The position numbers and the translations under genes were made by a program. Positions 49,516 through 59,638 of a stretch of DNA of 64,000 bases are shown piece by piece. This stretch comes from CADEDV01 sp964437415 (GTDB lineage: Bacteria; Bacteroidota; Bacteroidia; Chitinophagales; Chitinophagaceae): assembly GCA_964437415.1 (NCBI GenBank), contig CAYTGN010000003.1, forward strand, positions 186,001 through 250,000, in the 5' to 3' direction. Every line of letters starts with the position of its first letter. Position 1 is the first letter of the stretch. The notes beneath the pieces were generated by a model. That model did no database searches. It saw only the letters and a list, made by a program, of their open reading frames with translations, and was not told the DNA's origin.

Positions 49516-51249
49516 ATGTCTTCACTTTCTATCAGCGGCAATCTTGTTGATGTTCACCAGCAACGCATCTATCCGGCAATAATTACAGTTGAGAACAGGA
49601 AAATAGTATCCATTAAAGAAACCAGTAACCAGCAACCGGTAACCAGCGGCTACATTCTCCCCGGGTTTATAGACAGCCATGTCCATATCGAAAGCTCTAT
49701 GCTGGTTCCGTCTGAGTTTGCAAGACTAGCTGTTGTGCACGGCACCGTCGCCACCATCAGCGACCCGCATGAAATTGCCAATGTATGCGGCATGGAAGGT
49801 GTTGAGTTTATGATTGAAAACGGGAATACGGTTCCTTTCAAATTCAATTTTGGGGCGCCAAGTTGTGTGCCTGCGACTATATTTGAAACAGCAGGAGCTG
49901 CTTTAGATTCCGCAGATGTAGAGAAACTATTGCAGCGGGACGATATCAAATACCTGAGTGAGATGATGAACTTTCCCGGTGTGCTCTTTAAAGATGAGGA
50001 AGTGATGAAAAAAATTGCTGCTGCACATCGGCTGAACAAACCTGTTGATGGCCATGCCCCGGGATTAAGAGGCGAACAAGCTAAATTGTATATTGAGAGA
50101 ATCTCACAACCATCAGACTCCCAAGTCCCCCCTGCGCAGGGGTTTGGGGAGGCCGGGGGGGGCACAGACCACGAATGCTTCACAAAAGAAGAAGCCCTCG
50201 ACAAACTGCAATACGGCATGAAGATCATCATCCGGGAAGGCAGCGCCGCCAAAAACTTTGAAGCGTTGATTGATCTGTTGCACGACTACCCGGATATGAT
50301 CATGTTTTGCAGTGATGATAAACATCCCGATAGCCTGGTGCTGGGGCATATCAACCAGCTATGCGTCAGGGCAGTTGCTAAAGGCATTGATCTTTTCAAA
50401 ATACTAAAAGCCGCCTGTGTCAACCCTGTTCATCACTACAAATTAGATGTGGGATTATTAAGAGAAGGCGATCCGGCTGATTTTATTGTGGTGAATGATT
50501 TGAATCAGTTTGAAGTGTCAAAAACATTCATTAATGGTGAGTTGGTTGCGGAAGAAGGCAATTCATTAGTCAGGAGTCAGAAGTCAGGAGTCATTAACAA
50601 CTTTTCCTGTAACAAAAGGAATATTGAGGATTTTGAGATCAGAATAATGTCAGATAAAGAAATCCTTAAATCAAACTGGTTGCATCATAATGGGCCAGAG
50701 GGATTAAGAATACCGGTAATAGAAGCATTGGATGGTCAATTAATAACAAACAGAATTGATGCTGAGATTGGCGACCATGGCAATGGAATTTTGCGAACAA
50801 ATACAAAAGACGATATTCTCAAAATAGTAGTCGTCAACCGCTACAACGAAGCCCCTGTTGCCAAAGCCTTTATTACAAACTTTGGTCTGAAGCATGGTGC
50901 CCTTGCTTCTTCGGTTGCCCACGACAGCCATAATATCGTGGCTGTGGGTGTGGATGATGAAAGCATCTGCAAAGCCGTGAACATGGTCATAGAGCATAAG
51001 GGAGGAGTGAGTCTTGTAAATGATGACCTTGAGATGATCGTTCCCCTGCCGGTGGCCGGGCTGATGAGCAACGAAGACGGTTATAAAGTAGCTGAACAAT
51101 ACTCCCTGATAGACAAAGCCGCCAAAGAAGCCGGCTCCACGCTGGGCTCACCCTTTATGACCCTTTCTTTTATGGCTTTACTGGTCATCCCACACCTGAA
51201 ATTGAGCGACAAAGGTCTGTTTGACGGTGATAGTTTTTCCTTTGTTTAA
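49516..51249 (+). CDS. ade: Adenine deaminase
   Basis: 577 residues of the amidohydrolase superfamily. Metal-site motif GFIDSHVHIESSML (about 54-67), DPHEIANVCG, DGHAPGLRG, CSDDKHPDSLV, NPVHHYKLDVG and the C-terminal adenine-deaminase domain (NRIDAEIGDHGNGILRTN, AHDSHNIVAVG, GGVSLV). It converts adenine to hypoxanthine for purine salvage. Three stretches that do not fit the family lie at residues about 35-44, 196-216 and 351-360, each encoded by short repeats; the catalytic motifs are intact, so activity is likely kept. Confidence 0.93.
   Translation: MSSLSISGNLVDVHQQRIYPAIITVENRKIVSIKETSNQQPVTSGYILPGFIDSHVHIESSMLVPSEFARLAVVHGTVATISDPHEIANVCGMEGVEFMIENGNTVPFKFNFGAPSCVPATIFETAGAALDSADVEKLLQRDDIKYLSEMMNFPGVLFKDEEVMKKIAAAHRLNKPVDGHAPGLRGEQAKLYIERISQPSDSQVPPAQGFGEAGGGTDHECFTKEEALDKLQYGMKIIIREGSAAKNFEALIDLLHDYPDMIMFCSDDKHPDSLVLGHINQLCVRAVAKGIDLFKILKAACVNPVHHYKLDVGLLREGDPADFIVVNDLNQFEVSKTFINGELVAEEGNSLVRSQKSGVINNFSCNKRNIEDFEIRIMSDKEILKSNWLHHNGPEGLRIPVIEALDGQLITNRIDAEIGDHGNGILRTNTKDDILKIVVVNRYNEAPVAKAFITNFGLKHGALASSVAHDSHNIVAVGVDDESICKAVNMVIEHKGGVSLVNDDLEMIVPLPVAGLMSNEDGYKVAEQYSLIDKAAKEAGSTLGSPFMTLSFMALLVIPHLKLSDKGLFDGDSFSFV
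49619..49648 (+). repeat. Repeat-derived insertion 1 in ade
   Basis: Three near-copies of AACCAG/AACCGG-type words (ACCAGTAACCAGCAACC then GGTAACCAGC) encode SNQQPVTS just before the conserved PGFIDSHVHIESS block. Confidence 0.55.
50104..50165 (+). repeat. Repeat-derived insertion 2 in ade
   Basis: A C-rich then G-rich run containing the perfect palindrome CCCCTGCGCAGGGG (50129-50142) encodes about 20 residues rich in Pro, Gln and Gly between YIERI and DHECF. Confidence 0.6.
50569..50593 (+). repeat. Repeat-derived insertion 3 in ade
   Basis: GTCAGGAGTCA, GAA, then GTCAGGAGTCA: two direct 11-bp copies encode VRSQKSGV after the EEGNSL segment. Confidence 0.6.
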
Positions 51250-51380
51250 AAACCGGCGGGTTTTATAAAGGATTGTATTATATTTACTAACCAACGTTTT
51301 ACACGATCCTTCACCCCTTTGTTTTATTGAAAACAACTTCTTATCCTTTCTGAACGGGAAACCTCTATTGTTTTCGATAA

Positions 51381-54300
51381 ATGCCGACCACCATGACCAT
51401 CAACGATCCAAAGACCACTGATCTCGAAAAGGAGCTTACCCTTAAAACTGAAGAACTGAACCGGCGAACCAAAGAACTCGCTGTCATCAACAGTGTGCAG
51501 GAAGGGCTGGCCAAAAAGATGGATATCCAGGGCATCTATGAACTGGTGGGTGAAGAGATCCGCCTCATATTTAATGCCCAGATAATTGATATTGCTACCT
51601 ACGACCCCGAGACAGATATGCTGGAAGACCGGTATGCCTATGAAAAGGGAGACAGGACGCTGGTAGGTAGCTGGAAACCGGCTGGATTTCGGAAACATGT
51701 GATCAGTACAGGTCAGAGCCTGTTGATCAACACAGATCTTGAAGCACAAAGCCTTGCTTTCAATACAAAGGTGATTCATGGCGAACTTCCAAAATCAATC
51801 TTGTTTGTGCCCATGATCATTGACAATAACGTAAAAGGAATGATCAGCCTGCAGGACCTTGACAAGGAAAACGCATTCAGCGATTCGGATGTCAGCCTGC
51901 TCACTACCCTGGCCAACAGTATGAGTGTAGCCCTCGAAAATGCCAAACTTTTTGACGAAACTAACCTGCTTTTAAAAGAAACCGAACAACGCACTGCCGA
52001 ACTGGCCGTGATCAACAGTGTGCAGGAAGGGCTGGCCAAAGAACTGGACATACAGGGAATTTATGAGCTGGTGGGTGAAAAAATGAGAGAGATCTTTAAT
52101 GCCCAGGTCATTGATATTGTAACATACGATGCGAACACAAACCAGATAGAAGACCGTTATTCTTATGAAAAGGGTGACCGGTCATTAGTGGGCCCACGGG
52201 AGCCAAAAGGTTTTCGCAAGCATGTGATTGAAACCGGGGAAATGCTCTGGCACAATGCAAACGTAGAGGAGGTCAGCAGGGAATTTGGCAATGAAGTGCT
52301 GATTGGCGAAATGGCGAAATCACAGGTATTCTTTCCACTCACAACCGCAGGCAAAGTGAATGGTATTATCAGCCTGCAGAGCCTGGATCATGAACAGGCA
52401 TTTTCCGAATCCGATATCAGCCTGCTGACCACACTGGCTAACAGTATGAGTGTAGCATTACAGAATGCCCGCCTTTTTGACTCAACCAACAATCTTTTAA
52501 AACAAACTGAACAACGCACTGCCGAACTGGCTGTGATCAACAGTGTGCAGGACGGGCTGGCCAAAGAACTGGACATACAAGGCATTTATGAACTCGTGGG
52601 TGAAAAAATGAGAGAAATATTCAATGCCCAGGTAATAGACATCGTTACATATAATCCAAAAACAAACCTTATTGAAGACAGATATGCTTATGAAAAAGGC
52701 GACAGATCTTTAGTCGGGGCAAGAGAACCCAAAGGTTTCCGCAAACATGTTATAAAAACGGCACAAACTCTCGTTATCAATAAAGATGTTGAAAAGCTTC
52801 GTTCTGAATATGACAACACTGTTGTTGTTGGTGAGGGTGCCAAATCACTTGTATTAGTTCCCCTGAAATCGGGTCAAAATGTAACAGGAGTGATCAGCCT
52901 GCAAAACCTGGATATTGAAGATGCTTTTTCTGATTCTGACATCAGCCTGCTCAGCACCCTCGCTAACAGCATGAGTGTGGCATTGCAAAATGCCCGGCTA
53001 TTTGATGAAACAAATAACCTGCTGAAACAAACTGAACAGCGTACGGCTGAACTGGCTGTCATCAATAGTGTGCAGGAAGGCCTGGTAAGAGAACTTGATA
53101 TACAGGCTATTTATGAACTGGTGGGTGAAAAGATGAGAGAGATCTTCAATGCCCAGGTCATTGATATTGTAACATATAATCCAAAAACAAACCAGATCGA
53201 AGACCGCTATGCTTATGAAAAAGGTGACAGATCCATGCTGGGGCCAAGGGAACCAAAAGGTTTTCGCAAACATGTGATTGAAACCGGCGAAATGCTCTGG
53301 CACAACGAAAAAGTGGAAGAAGCAAGCCGGGAATATGGCAATGAAGTGCTGATCGGTGAAATGTCAAAATCGCAGGTTTTCTTTCCACTCGCAGCAGGCG
53401 GCAGGGTTAATGGTGTGATCAGTCTGCAAAACCTCGATACAGAAAATGCTTTTTCGGAGTCCGACATCAACCTGCTGACCACACTTGCCAACAGTATGAG
53501 TGTGGCGCTGCAAAATGCAAGACTCTTTGATGAAACCAGTAATCTGCTGAAACAAACCGAACAACGTACAGCAGAACTGGCCGTGATCAACAGTGTGCAG
53601 GAAGGCCTGGCCAAAGAACTGGATATACAAGCCATTTATGAAATGGTGGGTGAAAAAATGAGGGAGATATTCAATGCCCAGGTGATTGATATTGTTACCT
53701 ATGACAGGAGAAACGACCTGATCGAAGACCGTTATGCCTATGAAAAAGGCGACCGGACTCTCGTACAACCCCGCAAACCAAAAGGATTCCGCAAGCATGT
53801 GCTGGAGACCGGGGAATTGATGGTAGTGAATAAAGACTATGAAGAAAAGAGCATCGCCTATAACAATACAGTGCTGATCGGCGATCATCCAAAATCCATC
53901 ATCCTGGTGCCGTTGAAATCGGGGAGTAATGTAAACGGGGTTATCAGTTTACAAAATCTCGACAAGGAAGAAGCGTTTTCTGAATCTGATATCAGCCTGC
54001 TGACCACACTTGCCAACAGCATGAGTGTGGCGCTGGCCAATGCAAGACTTTTTGACGAAACCAACCGCCTGCTCAAAGAAACCGAACAGCGTAATGCAGA
54101 ACTGGCCGTCATCAACAGTGTGCAGGAAAGCCTGGTGGCAAAAATGGATATCCAGGGCATTTATGAACTGGTCGGTGAAAAGATCCGTGAGATATTCAAT
54201 GCCCAGGTGATTGATATAGTCACTTATGACCCGGAAAAGAACCTGATCGAAGATCAGTATTCATACGAAAAAGGCGACCGTACGCTGCTTGGGCCCAGAA

Positions 54301-57300
54301 CACCGAAAGGTTTCAGAAAGCATGTGATCCAATCCCGGCAAACGATGGTTGTCAATGAAAAGGTGGAGGAAATGAGCCGGGAATACGATAATGAAGTATT
54401 GATCGGAGAAAATCCCAAGTCAATTGTACTGGTTCCACTTATTGCCGGTGGGTCACTTACCGGTATGATCAGTTTGCAAAATGTAGATCATGAAAATGCA
54501 TTTCCTGAATCAGATATAAAACTGCTGACCACCCTGGCCAACAGTATGAGTGTGGCGCTGGAAAATGCAAGACTCTTTGATGAAACCAGCCGCCTGCTGA
54601 AAGAAACTGAACAACGGACGGCTGAACTGGCGGTGATCAACAGTGTACAGGAGGGATTAGCCCATGAGCTGGATATCCAATCTATTTACGATATGGTGGG
54701 AGACCGTATCCGTGATCTTTTCAATGCGCAGGGAGTCATTATTGCCACTCTTGACCAGGAAAAGGGAGAAGAGCATTTTAAATATGCAATGGAGAACGGG
54801 AAGCGATTTTACCTGAATCCCCGGCCGCTGGATAAATTAAGACAGCACCTGATCAGGACAAAACAGAAAATTGTCATCAATAAAAATTTTGAAGAAGCAT
54901 TTGCCAATTTCGGGATGAAAGTGGCGCCTGGTACCGAACTTTCCCAATCCGCTGTATTTGTTCCGCTGATCATTGGGGATAAGATCACCAGTTATGTAAG
55001 CCTTCAGAATGCAGACCAGGAAAATGCATTCAGCGATGCCGATGTCCGGTTGCTTGAAACTTTAGCCAATAGCATGAGTGTGGCATTGGAAAATGCACGA
55101 CTCTTTGATGAGACAAACCGTTTGCTGAAAGAAACAGAACAGCGGACTGCAGAACTGGCCGTTATCAACAGTGTGCAGGAAGGGCTGGCGCATGAATTAG
55201 ACATGCAGGCCATCTATGATCTCGTTGGAGAAAGGATCCGCAATATTTTTGATGCACAGGCTGTCATCATTGCCAACCTCGACCTTGAAACGAAGAACGA
55301 AATATTTAAATATGCGGTTGAAGACGGAGAACGGTACTATCTTGAACCACGGCCTTTTGACAAACTCAGGAAACATCTTGTTCAGACAAAACAGAAAGTT
55401 GTTATCAACAATGCAGGTGAAGCTTTTGTATGGTTTGGCAATAAAGTTTTACCCGGCACCAAGCCTATGCAATCAGGAGCATTTGTCCCCCTCATTATTG
55501 GCGACAAGATCACCAGCTATATAAGTTTGCAAAACGTTGATAAAGACCAGGCTTTTAGTGAATCCGATATCCGCCTGTTGGAAACATTAGCCAACAGCAT
55601 GAGTGTGGCCCTTGAAAATGCAAGGCTCTTTGATGAAACCAACCGTTTATTAAAGGAAACCGAGCAGCGAACCGCTGAACTGGCGGTCATCAACAGTGTG
55701 CAGGAAGGACTTGCCCGTGAACTTGATATACAGGCCATTTATAACCTGGTGGGTGATCGTTTGTGTGATCTTTTTCCTGATACGCAAACCCTGGTCATCA
55801 GGACCTTTGATCATCAAACCGGGCAGGAACACTTTCAGTATGCCATTGAAAAAGGAAATAAAATGGACGTTCCCCCACGTCCTTTCATCTGGGCGAACCA
55901 GTTGCTGGTAAAAACAAAACAATCCCTGCTCATCAATGAGAACTATGTTGAGATCTCAATGAAATATGGAGGAACAGGAGTCACAAAAGGTCAGCCACCC
56001 AAGTCGGCGGTTTTTGTACCTATGATCGTTGGTGATATGGTAAAGGGCTCCATCAGCCTGCAGAATGTGGACAAGGAAAATGCCTTTTCCGAATCTGACC
56101 TTCGCTTATTGACCACACTTACCAATAGTATGAGTGTGGCTTTGGAAAATGCAAGGCTCTTTGATGAAACCACCCACCTGCTCAAAGAAACAGAACAAAG
56201 AACAGCAGAATTGGCTGTTATCAACAGTGTGCAGGATGGCCTGGTGAGAGAAATGGACATCAATGCCATCTATGAACTGGTCGGCGAAAGACTCTGCAAT
56301 CTTTTCAACACCCAAACAGTACTTATAAGAACATTTGACCATGAACAGCAATTGGAACACTGGCGGTATGTAATTGAAAAAGGTGAAAGACATTACAGTG
56401 AGCCAAGACCCCTGATATGGGCCAACCGCCACCTCATCGAAAACCGGAAATCTATTATCATCAATGAGAATTACTTGGAAACATCAAAAAAATATGGCGG
56501 CACCGGTGTGTCAATGGGTATGCCGCCAAAGTCAGGTGTTTTTGTGCCGATGGTGGTCGGTGATGTAGTAAGAGGTTCGGTGAGTTTGCAGAATGTAGAA
56601 ATGGAGAATGCGTTCAGCGAATCTGATATGCGACTGCTCACCACTATCACCAACAGTATGAGTGTAGCATTGGAAAATGCAAGATTGTTTGACGAGACCA
56701 CTCACCTGCTCAAAGAAACCGAGCAACACAAGGCCGAACTCGCTGTCATCAACAGTGTGCAGGAAGGATTGGTTCGGGAAATGGATATGAATGCGATCTA
56801 TCAATTGGTAGGCAACCGCATCTGCGAATTATTTGATACGCAAACGGTACTGATCAGAACGTTTGATCATAAGTCGGGCAATGAAGAATGGCAGTTTGCG
56901 ATTGAAAAAGGCGAACGATATTACAGCAAACCCAGGCCATTTAACTGGGCCAACCAGTTGCTGATAAAAACAAAGCAATCCTTGTTGATCAATGAGAATT
57001 ATGAAGAAACGGCAAAAAAACATGGGGGAACCGGGGTTACCAAAGGCCTGCCGCCAAAATCAGCCGTTTTTGTTCCCATGGTAGTCGGCGATGTGGTACG
57101 TGGTTCTGTGAGCCTGCAAAATGTAGAAAAAGAACAGGCATTCAGTGAGGCCGATATGAGACTGCTGACCACACTGACCAACAGCATGAGTGTCGCCCTT
57201 GAAAATGCACGACTCTTTGATGAAACCACTCACCTGCTGGCCGAAGCCAAACAAAGAGCCTCTGAACTGACAACGGTTAACAGTATCAGCAAAGCGCTGG

Positions 57301-59213
57301 CATCTCTGCTGGATCCGGAGGAACTTATCCGGCTTGTCGGCGATCAGTTACGGGATCTTTTTAAAGCCAATATTGTTTATATCGCTTCGCTGGATCAAAA
57401 AACAAATACCATTTATTTTCCTTATCAGTATGGCGATGATATGGCCCCGCTCAAACTCGGTGAAGGACTTACATCAAAGATCATCCTTACCGGCCAGCCT
57501 CTTTTATTCAATAAAGACATCAGCGAATTAAGAGCACAATTAGGTGTGCAGACCATTGGCATTCCTGCTGCTTCTTATCTCGGTGTTCCCATACCGGTTG
57601 GCGACGAGATCATCGGTGTGCTCAGTGTGCAAAGCACCGAACAGGAAAACCGTTTTAATGAAAGTGACCAGCGACTGCTGTCAACCATAGCCGCCTCAGT
57701 GGGTGTGGCTCTGCGCAATGCCAAGCTGTTTGAAGAAGTGCAGCAATCCAAAATGGAAGCGGAAGCTGCCAGTAAAGTGGCCGAGCAGGCCAATGCTGCA
57801 AAGAGTGCTTTTCTTTCCACCGTAAGCCATGAACTGAGAACGCCACTAACCTCGGTGCTGGGTTTTGCCAAGATCATCCGCAAACGGTTAGATGAAAAAA
57901 TATTTCCCGTTGTAGAGAAATCAGATCCCAAAACAGAAAAGACTATCCGCCAGATCAATGACAACCTGAAAGTTGTCATATCTGAAGGCGAACGGCTCAC
58001 CCATCTTATCAATGATGTACTTGACCTGGCCAAAATCGAAGCCGGAAAAATGGAATGGAATGTGGAGAATGTGTCCATGCCTGAAGTGGCCGAGAGAGCC
58101 ATTGCTGCCACTTCTTCCCTGTTTGACCAGAAAAACCTCAAGCTCATCCGAAAAATCGAAACGGATATATCTGAAATTTCCGGCGACCGTGATAAACTGA
58201 TACAGGTGATCATCAACCTGATTTCCAACTCTGTTAAGTTCACCGATGAAGGCTCAGTTACCTGCCGTTTATATTCCGAAAATGATGAAGTGATCGTCAG
58301 CATCACCGACACCGGTATCGGCATTGCTCCCGAAGATCATGCCGCTGTGTTTGAACAATTCAAACAGGTAGGCGGTGATACGTTAACAGATAAACCTAAA
58401 GGAACCGGATTGGGTTTACCCATCTGCAAAGAGATCGTTGAGCATCACGGCGGCAGGATATGGCTTGAAAGCGAAGTGGGCAAGGGAAGCACTTTTTCCT
58501 TTGCATTACCAATCACCCGTTCACCAAAAAACAAACCGCTGCATCTTGATGCACTGGTGAGCCAGTTGAAAGCACAGGTGGCGCAATCCCCCTTGCTGAT
58601 GAATGGCAATAATTCCACCATACTGATAGTGGATGATGATGATTCCATCCGCTCATTGTTGCAGCAGGAACTCAGTGATGCGGGCTACCTGATTGAGCAG
58701 GCAACAAATGGTAAAGAAGCATTGGAATGTGTCCGGAAAAACAAACCCGATCTTATCATCCTTGATGTGATGATGCCGGAGATGAATGGTTTTGATGTAG
58801 CAGCGGTACTTAAGAACGATCCGCAGACAATGGACATCCCCATTATCGTTTTGTCTATAGTGCAGGACAAAGCAAGAGGTTTCCGGATCGGCGTGGACAG
58901 ATACCTGACCAAACCGATTGATACGAACCTGCTGTTCACTGAAGTGGGTTCATTACTTGAACAGGGTAAGTCAAGGAAAAAAGTGCTGGTGGTAGATGAA
59001 GATACAGAAGCTGTGAAAACACTGGCTGATGTGTTGCAGACAAAGGGATACCAGGTGATGGAATCAGACGGAAAAGAATTGCTTGCAAAAGCCATCGCCA
59101 CCCAGCCAGATATTATCATTTTAAATTCGGTGCTCTCTGACAAGCAGGAAATAGTGCAGACCATCCGGTTTGAAAAAGGGCTGGAGAATGTTCTGTTCCT
59201 TATTTACCAGTAA
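51381..59213 (+). CDS. Giant hybrid histidine kinase with twelve tandem GAF domains
   Basis: 2610 residues, no signal peptide or membrane helix. Residues about 30-2115 hold twelve GAF domains of about 175 residues, each preceded by a helical linker (KETEQRTAELAVINSVQ). Copies 1-6, 7-8 and 9-11 are three subtypes and copy 12 is divergent. Then come HisKA (His2150 in STVSHELRTPLTS), HATPase (VIINLISNSVKF, DTGIGI, GTGLGLPICKEIV), a complete receiver (phospho-Asp2462, LDVMMPEMNG), and a second receiver that is truncated and has Asn for the phospho-Asp. GAF domains bind small ligands such as cyclic nucleotides, haem or bilins; none is shown here. It is probably transcribed with the receiver and cyclase genes downstream. 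Confidence 0.93.
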   Translation: MPTTMTINDPKTTDLEKELTLKTEELNRRTKELAVINSVQEGLAKKMDIQGIYELVGEEIRLIFNAQIIDIATYDPETDMLEDRYAYEKGDRTLVGSWKPAGFRKHVISTGQSLLINTDLEAQSLAFNTKVIHGELPKSILFVPMIIDNNVKGMISLQDLDKENAFSDSDVSLLTTLANSMSVALENAKLFDETNLLLKETEQRTAELAVINSVQEGLAKELDIQGIYELVGEKMREIFNAQVIDIVTYDANTNQIEDRYSYEKGDRSLVGPREPKGFRKHVIETGEMLWHNANVEEVSREFGNEVLIGEMAKSQVFFPLTTAGKVNGIISLQSLDHEQAFSESDISLLTTLANSMSVALQNARLFDSTNNLLKQTEQRTAELAVINSVQDGLAKELDIQGIYELVGEKMREIFNAQVIDIVTYNPKTNLIEDRYAYEKGDRSLVGAREPKGFRKHVIKTAQTLVINKDVEKLRSEYDNTVVVGEGAKSLVLVPLKSGQNVTGVISLQNLDIEDAFSDSDISLLSTLANSMSVALQNARLFDETNNLLKQTEQRTAELAVINSVQEGLVRELDIQAIYELVGEKMREIFNAQVIDIVTYNPKTNQIEDRYAYEKGDRSMLGPREPKGFRKHVIETGEMLWHNEKVEEASREYGNEVLIGEMSKSQVFFPLAAGGRVNGVISLQNLDTENAFSESDINLLTTLANSMSVALQNARLFDETSNLLKQTEQRTAELAVINSVQEGLAKELDIQAIYEMVGEKMREIFNAQVIDIVTYDRRNDLIEDRYAYEKGDRTLVQPRKPKGFRKHVLETGELMVVNKDYEEKSIAYNNTVLIGDHPKSIILVPLKSGSNVNGVISLQNLDKEEAFSESDISLLTTLANSMSVALANARLFDETNRLLKETEQRNAELAVINSVQESLVAKMDIQGIYELVGEKIREIFNAQVIDIVTYDPEKNLIEDQYSYEKGDRTLLGPRTPKGFRKHVIQSRQTMVVNEKVEEMSREYDNEVLIGENPKSIVLVPLIAGGSLTGMISLQNVDHENAFPESDIKLLTTLANSMSVALENARLFDETSRLLKETEQRTAELAVINSVQEGLAHELDIQSIYDMVGDRIRDLFNAQGVIIATLDQEKGEEHFKYAMENGKRFYLNPRPLDKLRQHLIRTKQKIVINKNFEEAFANFGMKVAPGTELSQSAVFVPLIIGDKITSYVSLQNADQENAFSDADVRLLETLANSMSVALENARLFDETNRLLKETEQRTAELAVINSVQEGLAHELDMQAIYDLVGERIRNIFDAQAVIIANLDLETKNEIFKYAVEDGERYYLEPRPFDKLRKHLVQTKQKVVINNAGEAFVWFGNKVLPGTKPMQSGAFVPLIIGDKITSYISLQNVDKDQAFSESDIRLLETLANSMSVALENARLFDETNRLLKETEQRTAELAVINSVQEGLARELDIQAIYNLVGDRLCDLFPDTQTLVIRTFDHQTGQEHFQYAIEKGNKMDVPPRPFIWANQLLVKTKQSLLINENYVEISMKYGGTGVTKGQPPKSAVFVPMIVGDMVKGSISLQNVDKENAFSESDLRLLTTLTNSMSVALENARLFDETTHLLKETEQRTAELAVINSVQDGLVREMDINAIYELVGERLCNLFNTQTVLIRTFDHEQQLEHWRYVIEKGERHYSEPRPLIWANRHLIENRKSIIINENYLETSKKYGGTGVSMGMPPKSGVFVPMVVGDVVRGSVSLQNVEMENAFSESDMRLLTTITNSMSVALENARLFDETTHLLKETEQHKAELAVINSVQEGLVREMDMNAIYQLVGNRICELFDTQTVLIRTFDHKSGNEEWQFAIEKGERYYSKPRPFNWANQLLIKTKQSLLINENYEETAKKHGGTGVTKGLPPKSAVFVPMVVGDVVRGSVSLQNVEKEQAFSEADMRLLTTLTNSMSVALENARLFDETTHLLAEAKQRASELTTVNSISKALASLLDPEELIRLVGDQLRDLFKANIVYIASLDQKTNTIYFPYQYGDDMAPLKLGEGLTSKIILTGQPLLFNKDISELRAQLGVQTIGIPAASYLGVPIPVGDEIIGVLSVQSTEQENRFNESDQRLLSTIAASVGVALRNAKLFEEVQQSKMEAEAASKVAEQANAAKSAFLSTVSHELRTPLTSVLGFAKIIRKRLDEKIFPVVEKSDPKTEKTIRQINDNLKVVISEGERLTHLINDVLDLAKIEAGKMEWNVENVSMPEVAERAIAATSSLFDQKNLKLIRKIETDISEISGDRDKLIQVIINLISNSVKFTDEGSVTCRLYSENDEVIVSITDTGIGIAPEDHAAVFEQFKQVGGDTLTDKPKGTGLGLPICKEIVEHHGGRIWLESEVGKGSTFSFALPITRSPKNKPLHLDALVSQLKAQVAQSPLLMNGNNSTILIVDDDDSIRSLLQQELSDAGYLIEQATNGKEALECVRKNKPDLIILDVMMPEMNGFDVAAVLKNDPQTMDIPIIVLSIVQDKARGFRIGVDRYLTKPIDTNLLFTEVGSLLEQGKSRKKVLVVDEDTEAVKTLADVLQTKGYQVMESDGKELLAKAIATQPDIIILNSVLSDKQEIVQTIRFEKGLENVLFLIYQ
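51486..57275 (+). repeat. Eleven tandem copies of a 525-531 bp GAF-coding unit
   Basis: The core word ATCAACAGTGTGCAG (or close variants) recurs at 51486, 52011, 52536, 53061, 53586, 54111, 54636, 55164, 55689, 56220 and 56748; a divergent twelfth unit starts near 57276. Spacing is 525 bp six times in a row, then 528, 525, 531, 528 and 528, always a multiple of three. Copies 2 and 4 share long stretches of almost identical DNA (52222-52250 and 53272-53300). Confidence 0.9.
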
Positions 59214-59246
59214 ACGAAACCCGATTATTCAATTAATTGAACCAGC

Positions 59247-59627
59247 ATGGAAAAGAAATTACTGATCGTTGATGACGAAGCCCACATCCGGATGCTGATC
59301 GAGCAGACGCTGGAAGAACTTGAAGACGAAGATGTGACCTTCCTGACAGCAGAAAACGGCGAACAGGCACTGGAGATCATCCAGGCCGAAAAACCACAAT
59401 TAGTTTTCCTCGATGTCATGATGCCGAAAATGAATGGCATGGAAGTGTGCCGGCGGGTGAAACAGGAACTCAAACTTGAAAACATATTTATTATTGTATT
59501 AACAGCCAAAGGACAGGAACTGGATCGTCAAAAAGGACAGGAAGTAGGGGCTGATATATACATGACCAAACCCTTTGACCCCGAAGTGCTCCTCACTAAA
59601 GCAAGAGAAGTGCTGGGATTAGAATAA
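59247..59627 (+). CDS. Single-domain response regulator
   Basis: 126 residues, a complete receiver (DDEAH, phospho-Asp in VFLDVMMPKMNG, Thr in VLTAKG, Lys in YMTKPFDP) with no output domain. It begins 33 bp after the giant kinase gene, whose own second receiver is degenerate, and 11 bp before the cyclase gene. It probably relays phosphate from the kinase, perhaps controlling the cyclase. Confidence 0.93.
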   Translation: MEKKLLIVDDEAHIRMLIEQTLEELEDEDVTFLTAENGEQALEIIQAEKPQLVFLDVMMPKMNGMEVCRRVKQELKLENIFIIVLTAKGQELDRQKGQEVGADIYMTKPFDPEVLLTKAREVLGLE

Positions 59628-59638
59628 TCCGATCATCT

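Noticed and set aside
53364..53888. Several open frames antisense to the GAF repeats
   Set aside because: They recur in each repeat because the DNA is repeated, and encode no known domain.
51486..57275. CRISPR-like regular repetition
   Set aside because: The period is 525-531 bp and in frame, coding for GAF domains; there are no short repeats with unique spacers.
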